In this document: positions 31,958 to 40,049 of the stretch, in pieces
Numbering within the stretch: position 1 is the stretch's first letter
How the letters are laid out: each line of letters starts with the position of its first letter
From: Amycolatopsis roodepoortensis
GTDB lineage: Bacteria > Actinomycetota > Actinomycetes > Mycobacteriales > Pseudonocardiaceae
NCBI RefSeq assembly: GCF_014873915.1
Contig: NZ_JADBEJ010000005.1
Span: forward strand, 3,410,001-3,474,000
DNA: 64,000 nt
Direction of reading: 5' to 3'
The notes under the pieces: model-generated
Told to the model about the DNA's origin: nothing
The model's input: the letters and a program-made list of their open reading frames with translations, nothing else
Databases searched by the model: none
Translations under genes and position numbers: made by a program

Positions 31958-33340
31958 TCAGCCGCCGGCGCGTTTCTGGGCCAGCTCGTCGTTGATCTGA
32001 GCGTCGACCTGCTTCAGACCCGCGACCATGTCCGGAACGTTGCCCGCCTGCCACTTCTCGGCGAAGTCGTTGACCGCCTTGAGGTGCGCGTCGCCGATCG
32101 GGGTCGACGGGTTCGGCGTCAGCTTGCCGCCGTTGTACAGGTCGAGGAACGTCTTGAACTCCGGCGTGACCTCGAGCTTCGGGTCGGTCAGCGCGGCCTT
32201 GGTGCTCGGGACGTTCTTCAGGCCGTTCGACAGCTCGACCAGCGTCGCCGTGTCGAGGGTGACCTGCTTGATCAGTTCCCAAGCCGCGCCGGGGTTCTTG
32301 GCGCCCTTGGGGATCGCGATGATCGTGCCCGTGGTGAACGCGCCGCCGTAGCGGTCGGGCTTGCTGTCGAGCACCGGCGGGGCCGCGGTGCCGAACTTGA
32401 GTTCCGGCGCCTGGTCCTTGATGAACGCGGTGCGGTACTCGCCGTCGATCATCATCGCGAGCTTGCCGCGCTGGAAACCGTGGTCCGCCGAGTACTCCTC
32501 GCCGAGACCGGCCTTGAACTGCTCGACCTTGGCGTGGCCGCCGTAGAAGTCCACCAGCTGCTTCTGGAAGTCGAACATCGCCTTCCACTCGGGGCTGTCG
32601 GCGAGGTGCGACTGGCCGTCGGGGCCGAGGTAGCTGGCGCCGAAGTTCGGGGCCCAGTACTGCGCCATGTTGGCGTAGAACGGCATCGACGGCAGGAAAC
32701 CGGCGACCTTGATGGAGCCGTCCGCGTTGAACTCGGTCAGCTTCTTGGTGGCCTCGAACAGTTCCGAGGTCGTCTTCGGCGGCGACGTGACGCCCTTCGC
32801 CGCGAACATGTCCTTGTTGTAGTAGAAGCCGTAGACGTCGGCGAGCAACGGCATGGCGCAGCGCTTGCCCTGGAACTCGGTGTAGCTGCGGACCGCGTCG
32901 GGGATCTGCGTCAGGTCGATCTTGTCGCGGTCGATGTAGGGCTTGAGATCCTGGAAGCTGCCCGTCGAGCACCACGCGCCGAGGTTGTCGGTGAAGAACG
33001 AGATCGCCACGTCCGGTGGGTTGCCACCGCGGATGGACTGGGTGATCTTGTCGTCGTCCTGCTGGCCCTCGTGCTTGATCTCGATGTTCGGGAACTTCGC
33101 CTTGAGCTTGTTGAGCCCGGCGGTGACCACGTTGTACTCGCGGTCGGTGAACTTGCTGTAGACGGTCAGCGTGAGCTTCGCGTCCGCGGCGGGGGCGGCC
33201 GCCGCGTCGCCCGCCCCACCGGCCGGGCCGCTTGCGGCGCCCGAACAAGCGGACACCAGTGCGGCGACGGTGACCGCGCCGAGCACTATCGAGCCGCGCC
33301 AACGGCGGCCACTTCTCCGAACCTGGGTCGTGGAACTCAT
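31958..33340 (-). CDS. Extracellular sugar-binding lipoprotein
   Basis: A 460-residue family 1 solute-binding protein. The signal peptide ends in the lipobox LVSAC (C32). The mature part has LTVYSKFTDREYNVV, FPNIEIKHEGQQDDD, NPPDVAISFFTDN and the late GTIIAIPKGAKNPGAAWELIKQV. It captures the sugar at the membrane for the two permeases. GGAGGAGGG precedes ATG 33340 and overlaps the ROK gene's stop. GH4 and GlcNAc-kinase-like neighbours suggest an amino-sugar oligomer; this is inference. Confidence 0.93.
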   Translation of the reverse strand: MSSTTQVRRSGRRWRGSIVLGAVTVAALVSACSGAASGPAGGAGDAAAAPAADAKLTLTVYSKFTDREYNVVTAGLNKLKAKFPNIEIKHEGQQDDDKITQSIRGGNPPDVAISFFTDNLGAWCSTGSFQDLKPYIDRDKIDLTQIPDAVRSYTEFQGKRCAMPLLADVYGFYYNKDMFAAKGVTSPPKTTSELFEATKKLTEFNADGSIKVAGFLPSMPFYANMAQYWAPNFGASYLGPDGQSHLADSPEWKAMFDFQKQLVDFYGGHAKVEQFKAGLGEEYSADHGFQRGKLAMMIDGEYRTAFIKDQAPELKFGTAAPPVLDSKPDRYGGAFTTGTIIAIPKGAKNPGAAWELIKQVTLDTATLVELSNGLKNVPSTKAALTDPKLEVTPEFKTFLDLYNGGKLTPNPSTPIGDAHLKAVNDFAEKWQAGNVPDMVAGLKQVDAQINDELAQKRAGG

Positions 33341-33350
33341 GACCCTCCTC

Positions 33351-34622
33351 CTAGTTGGTTGGGGCGGGAGACGGTGGTTCTGTTCGTGAATCCGGGATCG
33401 CCACGATCGGATTTGGCTCTCCCGCCCCGGACCGCCCGGGCCCGAGGAGCGAAGGGGTGTTGACGCCGAAGACGTCCCGGCGGACGGTGGCGAGCGCCGA
33501 TTGGAGCGCGCCCGCGCGGACCGCGTTGCCCTGCACCGAAGCGACCCCGACGGGGGTGCGGGGCAGGACCAGTTCGTGCAGCCTTTTCGCGACCAGTGCG
33601 GCGAATTCGTCGCCACCGGCCCGGCTGGTGTCACCGGAAAGGAGCACGAGTTCGGGATCGACGACGGCGATCAGTCCGGCCGCGCCGCCCGCGACACGGC
33701 GGGCGAGGTCGTCGAGGAAGGCTTCGTTGTGGCTTTCGCGAGCCTTGGTGACGGCGTCCGCGCCGGTTTCGGCCTCGATGCCGTGCGCGGCGGCCAGCTC
33801 GACGACGGCCGGAGAGGCGACGAGATCACCGAAACGATCCCCTGCGCGCGGCTTTTCCTTCGGCGTGGCAACGGAAACCGGATCGGGTACGCGCATCCAG
33901 TCGATCTCGCCGCCACCGCCGGTCGCGCCGCGCAGCAGCCTGCGGCCGACCACCACCGCGCCGCCGACGCCGTCGCTGAGCCAGATCATCACGAAGTCGT
34001 CGAGCCCGACGGCCTGGCCGACCGTCATCTCCACGATCGCGACGAGGTTGACGTCGTTCTCGATGGTGACCTCGACGCCGAGCTCCCGGCTGAGCCTGCG
34101 CGGCACGTCGAAACCGAGCCAACCGGGGATGTGGGGCGCCGAGGAGAGCAAACCGGTGCGGGGATCGAAGGCACCTTGCGCGCCGATGACGACGCGGCGG
34201 AGATCGGTGGCGGCGAGCCCGGCTTCGGTGGCGACATGGGTGAGCGCCGCGCCGAACGTGCCGACGACGTCCGCGCCCTCGTGGACCGGCAGCGGGACCT
34301 GGTACTCGGCGAGCACCGCGCCCGTGACGTCGGCGACCACGAAGTCGGCCTGCCGCGGCGTCAGGTCCACGGCCGCGACGTAGGCGACGCCGCCGTTGAC
34401 CTGCCAGAGCTGCGCCCTCGGACCGCGGCCCCCGCCGCGGACGCCCGCCTTGGTGACGACGTCGTCCTGTTCGAGACGGGTGAGCAGCTGCGCCGTCGCG
34501 GGCTTCGACAGGCCGATGGCGACTTCGAGCTCGGAGCGCGTCAGAGGGCCGTCCCTGAGGAGGACCTCGATGGCCGCGCGATCGTTGATCTCGCGCAGCA
34601 TTCGCGGACTGCCGGCTCGCAC
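33351..34622 (-). CDS. ROK-family transcriptional regulator
   Basis: A 423-residue repressor with an N-terminal winged helix (residues 10-60, LLRDGPLTRSELEVAIGLSKPATAQLLTRLEQDDVV) and a ROK sugar-binding domain: AAVDLTPRQADFVVADVTG, ENDVNLVAIVEM, WLSDGVGGAVVVGRRLLRGATGGGGEIDWM. It lacks a clear CxCGxxGC zinc motif in the usual place, so it is a variant. It is the first gene of the sugar operon, 10 bp before the lipoprotein gene. An operator-like dyad is at 34647-34668. Starts GTG 34622. The inducer is probably a sugar or sugar phosphate made by the operon. Confidence 0.9.
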   Translation of the reverse strand: MRAGSPRMLREINDRAAIEVLLRDGPLTRSELEVAIGLSKPATAQLLTRLEQDDVVTKAGVRGGGRGPRAQLWQVNGGVAYVAAVDLTPRQADFVVADVTGAVLAEYQVPLPVHEGADVVGTFGAALTHVATEAGLAATDLRRVVIGAQGAFDPRTGLLSSAPHIPGWLGFDVPRRLSRELGVEVTIENDVNLVAIVEMTVGQAVGLDDFVMIWLSDGVGGAVVVGRRLLRGATGGGGEIDWMRVPDPVSVATPKEKPRAGDRFGDLVASPAVVELAAAHGIEAETGADAVTKARESHNEAFLDDLARRVAGGAAGLIAVVDPELVLLSGDTSRAGGDEFAALVAKRLHELVLPRTPVGVASVQGNAVRAGALQSALATVRRDVFGVNTPSLLGPGRSGAGEPNPIVAIPDSRTEPPSPAPTN

Positions 34623-34646
34623 CTGGGTTCGCTCCCGACTTCGTTA

Positions 34647-34668
34647 GGAAACTTTACAGACGGTTTCC
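34647..34668. promoter_or_regulatory. Candidate ROK operator
   Basis: GGAAAC and GTTTCC arms are separated by 10 bp. The left part TTAGGAAACTTTA resembles the TTAGGAAAC-type half-sites of actinobacterial ROK regulators. It lies 25-46 bp upstream of the ROK start codon. Confidence 0.55.
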
Positions 34669-34784
34669 GGGGACTGTAGTGAGCCGAGCCACAGCCGTCA
34701 ACGGCGCGGGGAAACGGGGAGGTAACGCTTGGCGTGTTCCGCACAGTGGGTATGGGCACCGGCGCGGAGGGTGGCCGCTCACTT

Positions 34785-34940
34785 GCGTGACTGGACGGAC
34801 GACGCGCGTGATCCGATGGACGACACGCGTGCTGGAGGGACGACTCGAACATCAGCCGCGTGTCGTCCATTCAGTCACGCGCGTCGTCCGCCCAAACACG
34901 CGTGTCGTCCGTCCAGTCACGCGTGTCGTCCGCCCGAGCA
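34785..34940. repeat. Inverted array of 21-bp units (3 + 4)
   Basis: Three head-to-tail units (34785-34805, 34806-34826, 34827-34847; each begins GCGTG and carries GGACGAC) are followed by a 9-bp spacer and four units in the opposite sense (34857-34877, 34878-34898, 34899-34919, 34920-34940; core CGCGTGTCGTCC). The two halves can pair as a long stem, or the units can act as phased binding sites two helical turns apart. A related array with the same unit length is at 36166-36333. Confidence 0.85.
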
Positions 34941-34962
34941 CACATGACCGCCACCGGAGTTC

Positions 34963-34991
34963 TTGACTGGTCATTCTTGAATGACTATTCT
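34963..34991 (+). promoter_or_regulatory. Promoter with operator inside the spacer, TetR pair
   Basis: TTGACT (34963-34968), 17 bp, TATTCT (34986-34991). The perfect palindrome GTCATTCTTGAATGAC (34970-34985) fills the spacer. The ATG at 34999 is 7 bases after the -10 box, so the transcript is likely leaderless and autoregulated. The layout copies that of the ArsR promoter at 11503-11532. Confidence 0.75.
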
Positions 34992-34998
34992 CAAACCC

Positions 34999-35379
34999 AT
35001 GGCCCGACCACGCCAGTTCGACGAGAAGACAGCGATCGAAGCCGCGGCGGCGGTCTTCCGGCAGCGGGGATACCACGCGACCTCGGTCGATCACCTCGTC
35101 GAAGCGACGGGGGTTCACCGGGGGAGCCTGTACGGCGCGTTCGGCAGCAAGCACGGCTTGTTCGCCCGGGTGCTGGAACACGTCGCCGACGATCGGGACG
35201 ACATCGGACGGCTCGACGTCCTGCTGGTCGCTCTGCTCGAACTCGCGCCCGAGGACGAGCGGTTGCGCGCGCGGGTCCGGGCCGTCATCGAGGACGGCGG
35301 GACAACCCCGGACGAGCTGGGAAGACGGCTGCTGGCCCGCGCCGGATTGCCGGAAATCGACAACGGAGGCACGACATGA
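34999..35379 (+). CDS. Short TetR-family regulator
   Basis: Only 126 residues. The N-terminal HTH is complete (FDEKTAIEAAAAVFRQRGYHATSVDHLVEATGVHRGSLYGAFGSKHGLFARVLEHV, residues 5-60), but the ligand domain is cut to about 65 residues against about 130 in normal family members. It ends with an ATGA overlap into the next gene, so the short form is the functional end, not a random frameshift remnant. The GSLYGAFGSK text is typical of the AcrR/TetR_N group. ATG 34999 is chosen from the leaderless promoter. Confidence 0.8.
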   Translation: MARPRQFDEKTAIEAAAAVFRQRGYHATSVDHLVEATGVHRGSLYGAFGSKHGLFARVLEHVADDRDDIGRLDVLLVALLELAPEDERLRARVRAVIEDGGTTPDELGRRLLARAGLPEIDNGGTT

Positions 35380-35738
35380 GCAACAACCGCGTCACCATCA
35401 CCGGAGACCACCTGGTGGTCGAACCGGTGGGGATCGACAAGATCTGGTCCTTCACCCGGCGGCTCGAATTCCCGCTCGCCCACGTGCGCGGCGCGACGCA
35501 CGATCCGGGGATGCGTGACGAGCCGAAGGGGTGGCGCGGACCGGGTCTCCACCTGCCAGGGAAGCTCTGCGGCACCTTTCACGCCGACGGTGACCGGCAG
35601 TTCTGGAACGTCTCCGGCTTCGACCGCACGGTCGTCATCACCCTCGACGAGGCCGAACACTTCAACCGGCTCGTGCTCACGGTCGACGATCCCGCCGGGA
35701 CCGTCACCGCCGTCAACAACGCCATCGCGGTCGCGTGA
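35376..35738 (+). CDS. Conserved PH-like protein, function unknown
   Basis: A 120-residue soluble protein: VTITGDHLVVEPVGIDKIWSFTRRLEFPLAHVRGATHDP, then LPGKLCGTFHADGDRQFWNVSGFDRTVVITLDEAEHFNRLVLTVDDP. The alternating strand pattern and the DEAEHFNRLVLTVDDP end resemble bacterial PH-domain proteins. It is translationally coupled to the short TetR gene, which likely regulates it. No enzymatic motif is visible. Confidence 0.75.
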   Translation: MSNNRVTITGDHLVVEPVGIDKIWSFTRRLEFPLAHVRGATHDPGMRDEPKGWRGPGLHLPGKLCGTFHADGDRQFWNVSGFDRTVVITLDEAEHFNRLVLTVDDPAGTVTAVNNAIAVA

Positions 35739-35778
35739 CGACCCGGTCGAGTACGTGAAGCCCCTTTACGCACAGCCG

Positions 35779-35829
35779 CGTCGAAGGGCCGCTCAGGAGA
35801 TTCGAGGCCTCCCGAGCGGCCCTTCGACG
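35779..35829. terminator. Hairpin between convergent genes
   Basis: Perfect 16-nt arms CGTCGAAGGGCCGCTC and GAGCGGCCCTTCGACG around a 19-nt loop. It lies between the PH-like gene and the small secreted-protein gene. Confidence 0.75.
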
Positions 35830-35842
35830 ACGCGGTGGTGGA

Positions 35843-36091
35843 TCAGAAGTTGGGCTGCACGTACAGGTCGTACGCCCAGGGGATCACGTTGGAGGGATAG
35901 CACATCCACCCATCCCAGTCCCCGGCGATCTGGCCGTGGTGACCGCTGATCCCGCACTCCTCTTGGTTCGGATACGTTTTGAAGTACTCGTAGTCCGAGG
36001 CCTGCGCCGCTCCCGCGGTCACGGCGCTGATCGAGGCGAAGGCCGCCACAGCGGCTCCGGCGACGGCGAACCGCCGCAAGGTGTTCTTCAT
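35843..36091 (-). CDS. Small secreted protein with two cysteines
   Basis: An 82-residue precursor. The signal peptide (MKNTLRRFAVAGAAVAAFASI through AQA, cleavage near residue 32) is clear. The mature peptide of about 50 residues is aromatic and acidic (SDYEYFKTYPNQEECGISGHHGQIAGDWDGW, then MCYPSNVIPWAYDLYVQPNF) with two cysteines that could form a disulfide. GGGGAAAAC precedes the ATG at 36091. I know no family. It lies beside one of the 21-bp repeat arrays. Confidence 0.75.
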   Translation of the reverse strand: MKNTLRRFAVAGAAVAAFASISAVTAGAAQASDYEYFKTYPNQEECGISGHHGQIAGDWDGWMCYPSNVIPWAYDLYVQPNF

Positions 36092-36165
36092 GTTTTCCCC
36101 AGTGTCCTGACTCGGCAATCCTGAAAACCGGACGGCCGGAGATTAGCGGACACCGGGGTCACCGT

Positions 36166-36333
36166 GTGATCAAATACCGAACTCGCGTGATCGAAGGCGT
36201 AACTCGCGTGTTTGGAGAGGCAACTCCTCCAATCACGCGAGTTACGCGTCCAATCACGCGAGTTACGCGTCCAATCACGCGAGTTACGCGTTCAAGCACG
36301 CGAGTTACGCGTTCAAACACGCGAGTTACGCCC
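36166..36333. repeat. Inverted array of 21-bp units (3 + 5)
   Basis: Three units in one sense (36166-36186, 36187-36207, 36208-36228; GTGATC...AACTCGC) run directly into five in the other sense (36229-36249, 36250-36270, 36271-36291, 36292-36312, 36313-36333; core CAATCACGCGAGTTACGCGT). The first three of the five are identical. It ends 5 bp from the nudC stop codon. About 14 of 21 positions agree with the array at 34785-34940 when aligned on TCACGCG. Confidence 0.88.
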
Positions 36334-36337
36334 GAGG

Positions 36338-37351
36338 TCAGACGCCCGCCCAGGCCGCCAGCATCACGCGCGCGATCGACGAGTTCCCCGGAAGCACCAG
36401 CTGCCGGGTCCCGCCGGCGATCGGCGTCGGCACGGCGCCCGCGTTCCGCAGCTGACTGTTCGCGAAAGCGGCCCGCACCTCCTCGCGCGAAACCCAGAAC
36501 GCCTCTTCGATCTCGCCCTCCGCGGGCACGATCGTCGACGAGATGTCGGCCCGCGCGGTGAACCCGAGCATGATCGACCGCGGGAACGGCCACGGCTGGC
36601 TGCCGAGATAACGCACATCGCGCACCTCGACGCCGACCTCTTCGCGGATCTCCCGCTCGACACAACCTTCGAGCGACTCCCCCGCCTCGACGAAACCGGC
36701 GAGGATCGAATATCGGTCCGGCGGCCAGATCGGCTGCCGCGCCAGCAGGACGTGCTCGCCGTTGACGCCGGCGTCGTCGTGCACGAGGCAGATCACCGCC
36801 GGGTCGGTGCGCGGGTACTCCTCGCGGCCGCAGCCGGTGCACTTGCTCGCCCAGCCCAGCTGGATCAGCTCGGTCGGGCTGCCGCAGCGCGTGCAGAACT
36901 TCGCCTGCCGCCGCCACGCCTGCAACGCCTGCGCGGTGGTGAACAGCCCGGCCGACGTGTCGTCGAGCAGGTCGCCGTAGCCGCGCAGGTCGACCCAGAT
37001 CTCGCCGTCGCGGCGCTGGACCTGTTCGACGACGCCCCAGCTGCCCGCCATTTCGACGGTCTCGGTCTCCCCGGCGGGGCGGCCGGGCATCGACCAGTAG
37101 TCGGTGCCCTGCCACTCCCCCAGGAAGACCGCGTCGGCGGGCGGCTCGGTGCCGAAGTCCTGCGACTTGCGGGTCGCGAGCGTGCCGGAACCCTCCACCA
37201 CCGGGGTGCGCGCGTGCTCGTCGAGCAGCACGATCCGGGCGTTCGGCCAGCGCTCGGCGAGCCTGTCCGGGTTGGTGCGCAAGGATTCCTGACGGTCCGC
37301 CGTGGAGCGCGAAAGCGTCGGGAGCGCCCCCAACCCGAACGGCGTCTCCAT
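36338..37351 (-). CDS. nudC: NADH pyrophosphatase / RNA decapping hydrolase NudC
   Basis: Hydrolyses NAD(H) to NMN(H) and AMP and removes NAD caps from RNA. The 337-residue protein has the zinc ribbon (C153, C156, C171, C174 in FCTRCGSP and SKCTGCGRE), the Nudix box GFVEAGESLEGCVEREIREEVGV (219-241) and the diagnostic SQPWPFP (251-257). The ATG 37351 shares one base with the stop of the upstream M16 peptidase gene. It is the last of a three-gene operon. Confidence 0.97.
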   Translation of the reverse strand: METPFGLGALPTLSRSTADRQESLRTNPDRLAERWPNARIVLLDEHARTPVVEGSGTLATRKSQDFGTEPPADAVFLGEWQGTDYWSMPGRPAGETETVEMAGSWGVVEQVQRRDGEIWVDLRGYGDLLDDTSAGLFTTAQALQAWRRQAKFCTRCGSPTELIQLGWASKCTGCGREEYPRTDPAVICLVHDDAGVNGEHVLLARQPIWPPDRYSILAGFVEAGESLEGCVEREIREEVGVEVRDVRYLGSQPWPFPRSIMLGFTARADISSTIVPAEGEIEEAFWVSREEVRAAFANSQLRNAGAVPTPIAGGTRQLVLPGNSSIARVMLAAWAGV

Positions 37352-38727
37352 CAGGAAGGCTCCCCGACGGTCACGTCGCCCAGCGCAGTCAGCTTCGGCG
37401 CGAGGACGTCGGCGTCGCCGACGACGACACCGGTGAACCGCTTGGGCGCGAAGAACTCCAACGCCGCGTTCGCCACGTCTTCGGCGGTGACCGCGGCGAG
37501 GCGCTCCGGGTGCCCGGCGAGCCATTCGACGCCCAGCCCCGTCGCGGCGAGCGCGGACAGCTGCGCGGCCAGGCCGCCCTGCGACGACGCCGCCGTGACC
37601 AGCGAACCGATCGCGTACTGGCGCACCGACTCGACCTCGTCGGCGGTCGGCGGCACGAGACCGAGCCTGGCCAGCTCGTACCGCGTCTCCAGGAGCGCGG
37701 CCGCGGTCGCGTCGGTCGCGGTGTCCGCGTCGACATTCACCACGGCGGTCTGGTCGGTGAACTCGAACCCGGAGTGCGCGCTGTAGGTGTAACCCTTGTC
37801 CTCGCGGATGTTCTCGACCAGCCGCGAGGAGAAGTACCCGCCGTACACGAGGTTCGCCAGCTGCAGCGCCGGATACCGCGGGTCCGTGCGCGACACGGTC
37901 TGCGCGGACAGCCGGATCTGCGACTGCACGGCACCGGCCCGCGGCACCAGCAGGACGTTGCCGCCGACGAGGTCGGGCAGCACGGGCAGGCGGACGGCCG
38001 AGCGGTCCGAAGCCCAGCCGCCGAACGCCTTCTCCAGGTCGCCGATGACGGTCTCCGGGTCGATGTCGCCGACGATCACCAGCACGGATCCCCGCGGCAG
38101 CACCGAAGCCCGGTGCAGCGCGCGAACCTGTTCCGGCGTCACGACCGCCACGTCTTCGGCCTGCGGGACCTCGCGCACGGCAGGGTGGTCGCCGTAGCGA
38201 TGCTTCTGCAGCGCCTCGCGGGCGATCGTCCTCGGCTGCGTACGGGAGACGGCGATCCGCTCGATGAGCCGCTCGCGTTCCCGCTCGACCTCGGCGTCCG
38301 CGTACGACGCGCCGGTGAGCGAGTCGGCGAGGACGTCGAGCATCGTCGGCAGGCCGTCGGCCAGGGAGGTGCCGGTGATGATCAGGCGCTCCGGGTCGAC
38401 GCCGGAGGCGAGGTCGCCGCCGATCAGCGCCAGGTCCGCGTCGATCTCGATGCGGTCGCGACGGGCGGTGCCGGTCAGCAGGGTTTCGGCCAGTACCTCG
38501 GCGGTCGCCGGGTGCAGCTTGTCTTCACCGGCGAACGGGATCCAGACGCGCAGCTCGACCAGCGGCACGGTGGGCTTGCGAACGGCGAGCACCCGCAGCC
38601 CGTTGCTCAGCGTGGTGTCCACATGGGACAGATCGGCGGCGGCGCGCTGTGTCCCCAGCGAAGGGACCGGACGCGGCCCGGCGGCCGTGCGGCCGATCTC
38701 CTCGGCGGTGCGGTGCGGTGCGCTCAC
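37351..38727 (-). CDS. M16 peptidase-like protein lacking the zinc motif
   Basis: A 458-residue M16 (insulinase/processing-peptidase) homologue. It has the family folds (TLSNGLRVLAVRKPTVPLVELRVWIPFAGED and, late, LVYGGYFSSRLVENIREDKGYTYSAHSGFE with the R-Y pair) but no HxxEH, so it is the non-catalytic partner. The GTG start overlaps the stop of the catalytic subunit gene (GTGA). Such pairs form heterodimeric peptidases; the target is unknown. Confidence 0.93.
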   Translation of the reverse strand: MSAPHRTAEEIGRTAAGPRPVPSLGTQRAAADLSHVDTTLSNGLRVLAVRKPTVPLVELRVWIPFAGEDKLHPATAEVLAETLLTGTARRDRIEIDADLALIGGDLASGVDPERLIITGTSLADGLPTMLDVLADSLTGASYADAEVERERERLIERIAVSRTQPRTIAREALQKHRYGDHPAVREVPQAEDVAVVTPEQVRALHRASVLPRGSVLVIVGDIDPETVIGDLEKAFGGWASDRSAVRLPVLPDLVGGNVLLVPRAGAVQSQIRLSAQTVSRTDPRYPALQLANLVYGGYFSSRLVENIREDKGYTYSAHSGFEFTDQTAVVNVDADTATDATAAALLETRYELARLGLVPPTADEVESVRQYAIGSLVTAASSQGGLAAQLSALAATGLGVEWLAGHPERLAAVTAEDVANAALEFFAPKRFTGVVVGDADVLAPKLTALGDVTVGEPS

Positions 38728-40028
38728 TGCTCGGTACCTTCCTGGTCTGAAGATCCACTACCCGGGCGGACGACGAGCACGGCGCGCGAATCCGGCCGCA
38801 GCGCCTTCGCCGCCGCCGAAACGGCCTCCCCGGTGATCGCCGAGATCTTCTCGGCGAGCCGGTACACCAGCGAAGCGTCGCCGTAGAGCAGCTCGAACGA
38901 GCCGAGGGCCAGCGTGCGGGACACCAGCTTGTCGTGCTCGGAGTGCAGGCTCGCGGCCCAGCGCGCGGTGACCTTCTTGATCTCCTGGTCTTCCGGCGGC
39001 GTGGCCGCCAGCTTCTCCAGTTCCTCGTCCAGCGCGGCGAGGACCTGGTCGGTGCCGACCTCGTGCGGGTGGATCGCGGTGATGGTGAACGTGTCCGGGT
39101 CGCGGGCCTCGAACGGGCCGAACAGCCCGGCACCCGCGCCGATGTCGACGACCAGCGGCTCACGGTGCACCAGGCGCTGCTGCAGGCGGGAGCCGTCGCC
39201 GTCGGTCAGCACGCCGGCGAGCACGAGGTTCGCCAGGTAGCCGTCGAGGTCGTTGATCGGATCCGGCATGCGGTAGCCGACGCCGACCGCGGGCAGCGGG
39301 GCGTGTGGGTCCACGTGCTCGCCGCGAAGCTCGCCCTCGGGAGCGGGCTCGGCGAACGACGGGCGCTGCGGCGCGGGCCGGTGCGGCACGTCGCCGAAGT
39401 GCTTCTCGATCAGCTCGCGGGCCTCCTCGACGGTGAAGTCACCGGCGACGGTCAGCACCGCGTTCGCGGGCGAGTAGTAGGTGTCGAAGAAGGCGGCACA
39501 GTCGTCCAGGGTGGCCTGTTCGAGATCCTCGAAACCGCCGTAACCGTTGTGCGCGTTGGGGAACGTGGAGTACAGCACCGGCGGGAGCAGGATCCACGGG
39601 AACCCGCCGTACGGCCGGTTCAGCACGTTGAGGCGGATCTCCTCCTTGACCACGTCGATCTGGTTGGCCAGGTTCTCCTGCGTCAGCTTCGGCGCCCGCA
39701 TCCTGTCCGCTTCGAGGAACAGGGCGCGCTCGAGAGCCGCGGCGGGGAGGACCTCGAAGTAGTCCGTGTAGTCCGGATGGGTGGAGCCGTTGAAGCTGCC
39801 ACCACTCGACTGGACGTACCGGAAGTGCGCGAGCTTCTCCAGGCTCTCGCTCCCCTGGAACATCAAATGCTCGAAGAGGTGCGCGAAACCGGTGCGCCCT
39901 TCGGGCTCGGAACGGAAGCCCACGTCGTAGTGGACGCTGACACCCACCACCGGAGCGGTCGCGTCGGGCGCGAGCACCACGCGCAGACCGTTGTCGAGGG
40001 TGAATCGGACAAGCTCGGGATCGGCCAT
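38724..40028 (-). CDS. M16 zinc metallopeptidase, catalytic subunit
   Basis: A 434-residue insulinase-family enzyme with the inverted zinc motif HLFEH (residues 50-54) and the downstream glutamate in IDVVKEEIRLN. It also has LFLEADRM and NAVLTVAGDF. The C-terminal half has a degenerate second domain. ATG 40028 is preferred over an upstream GTG because AGGGTGG sits at a better distance. Coupled to the zinc-less partner by a 4-bp overlap. No signal peptide, so cytoplasmic. Confidence 0.95.
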   Translation of the reverse strand: MADPELVRFTLDNGLRVVLAPDATAPVVGVSVHYDVGFRSEPEGRTGFAHLFEHLMFQGSESLEKLAHFRYVQSSGGSFNGSTHPDYTDYFEVLPAAALERALFLEADRMRAPKLTQENLANQIDVVKEEIRLNVLNRPYGGFPWILLPPVLYSTFPNAHNGYGGFEDLEQATLDDCAAFFDTYYSPANAVLTVAGDFTVEEARELIEKHFGDVPHRPAPQRPSFAEPAPEGELRGEHVDPHAPLPAVGVGYRMPDPINDLDGYLANLVLAGVLTDGDGSRLQQRLVHREPLVVDIGAGAGLFGPFEARDPDTFTITAIHPHEVGTDQVLAALDEELEKLAATPPEDQEIKKVTARWAASLHSEHDKLVSRTLALGSFELLYGDASLVYRLAEKISAITGEAVSAAAKALRPDSRAVLVVRPGSGSSDQEGTEQ

Positions 40029-40049
40029 GCGCACCACCCTACGGGCTAC

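Larger units (their letters stand above)
34623..34998. other. Intergenic region: ROK promoter, 21-bp repeat array, TetR promoter
   Basis: 376 bp between divergent genes. It holds the ROK operator (34647-34668), an inverted array of 21-bp units (34785-34940) and the TetR promoter (34963-34991). The segment 34670-34784 shows nothing I recognise. Both strands stay open across the array because its unit is 7 codons long, but there is no ribosome site and no gene-like composition. Confidence 0.7.

Noticed and set aside
31865..33463. A 532-codon + strand frame opposite the sugar-binding lipoprotein gene
   Set aside because: It is a shadow of the lipoprotein gene, which has a lipobox, ribosome site and operon context.
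34785..36333. 21-bp repeats as a CRISPR array
   Set aside because: Units are directly abutting, have no spacers, invert midway and no cas genes are present.
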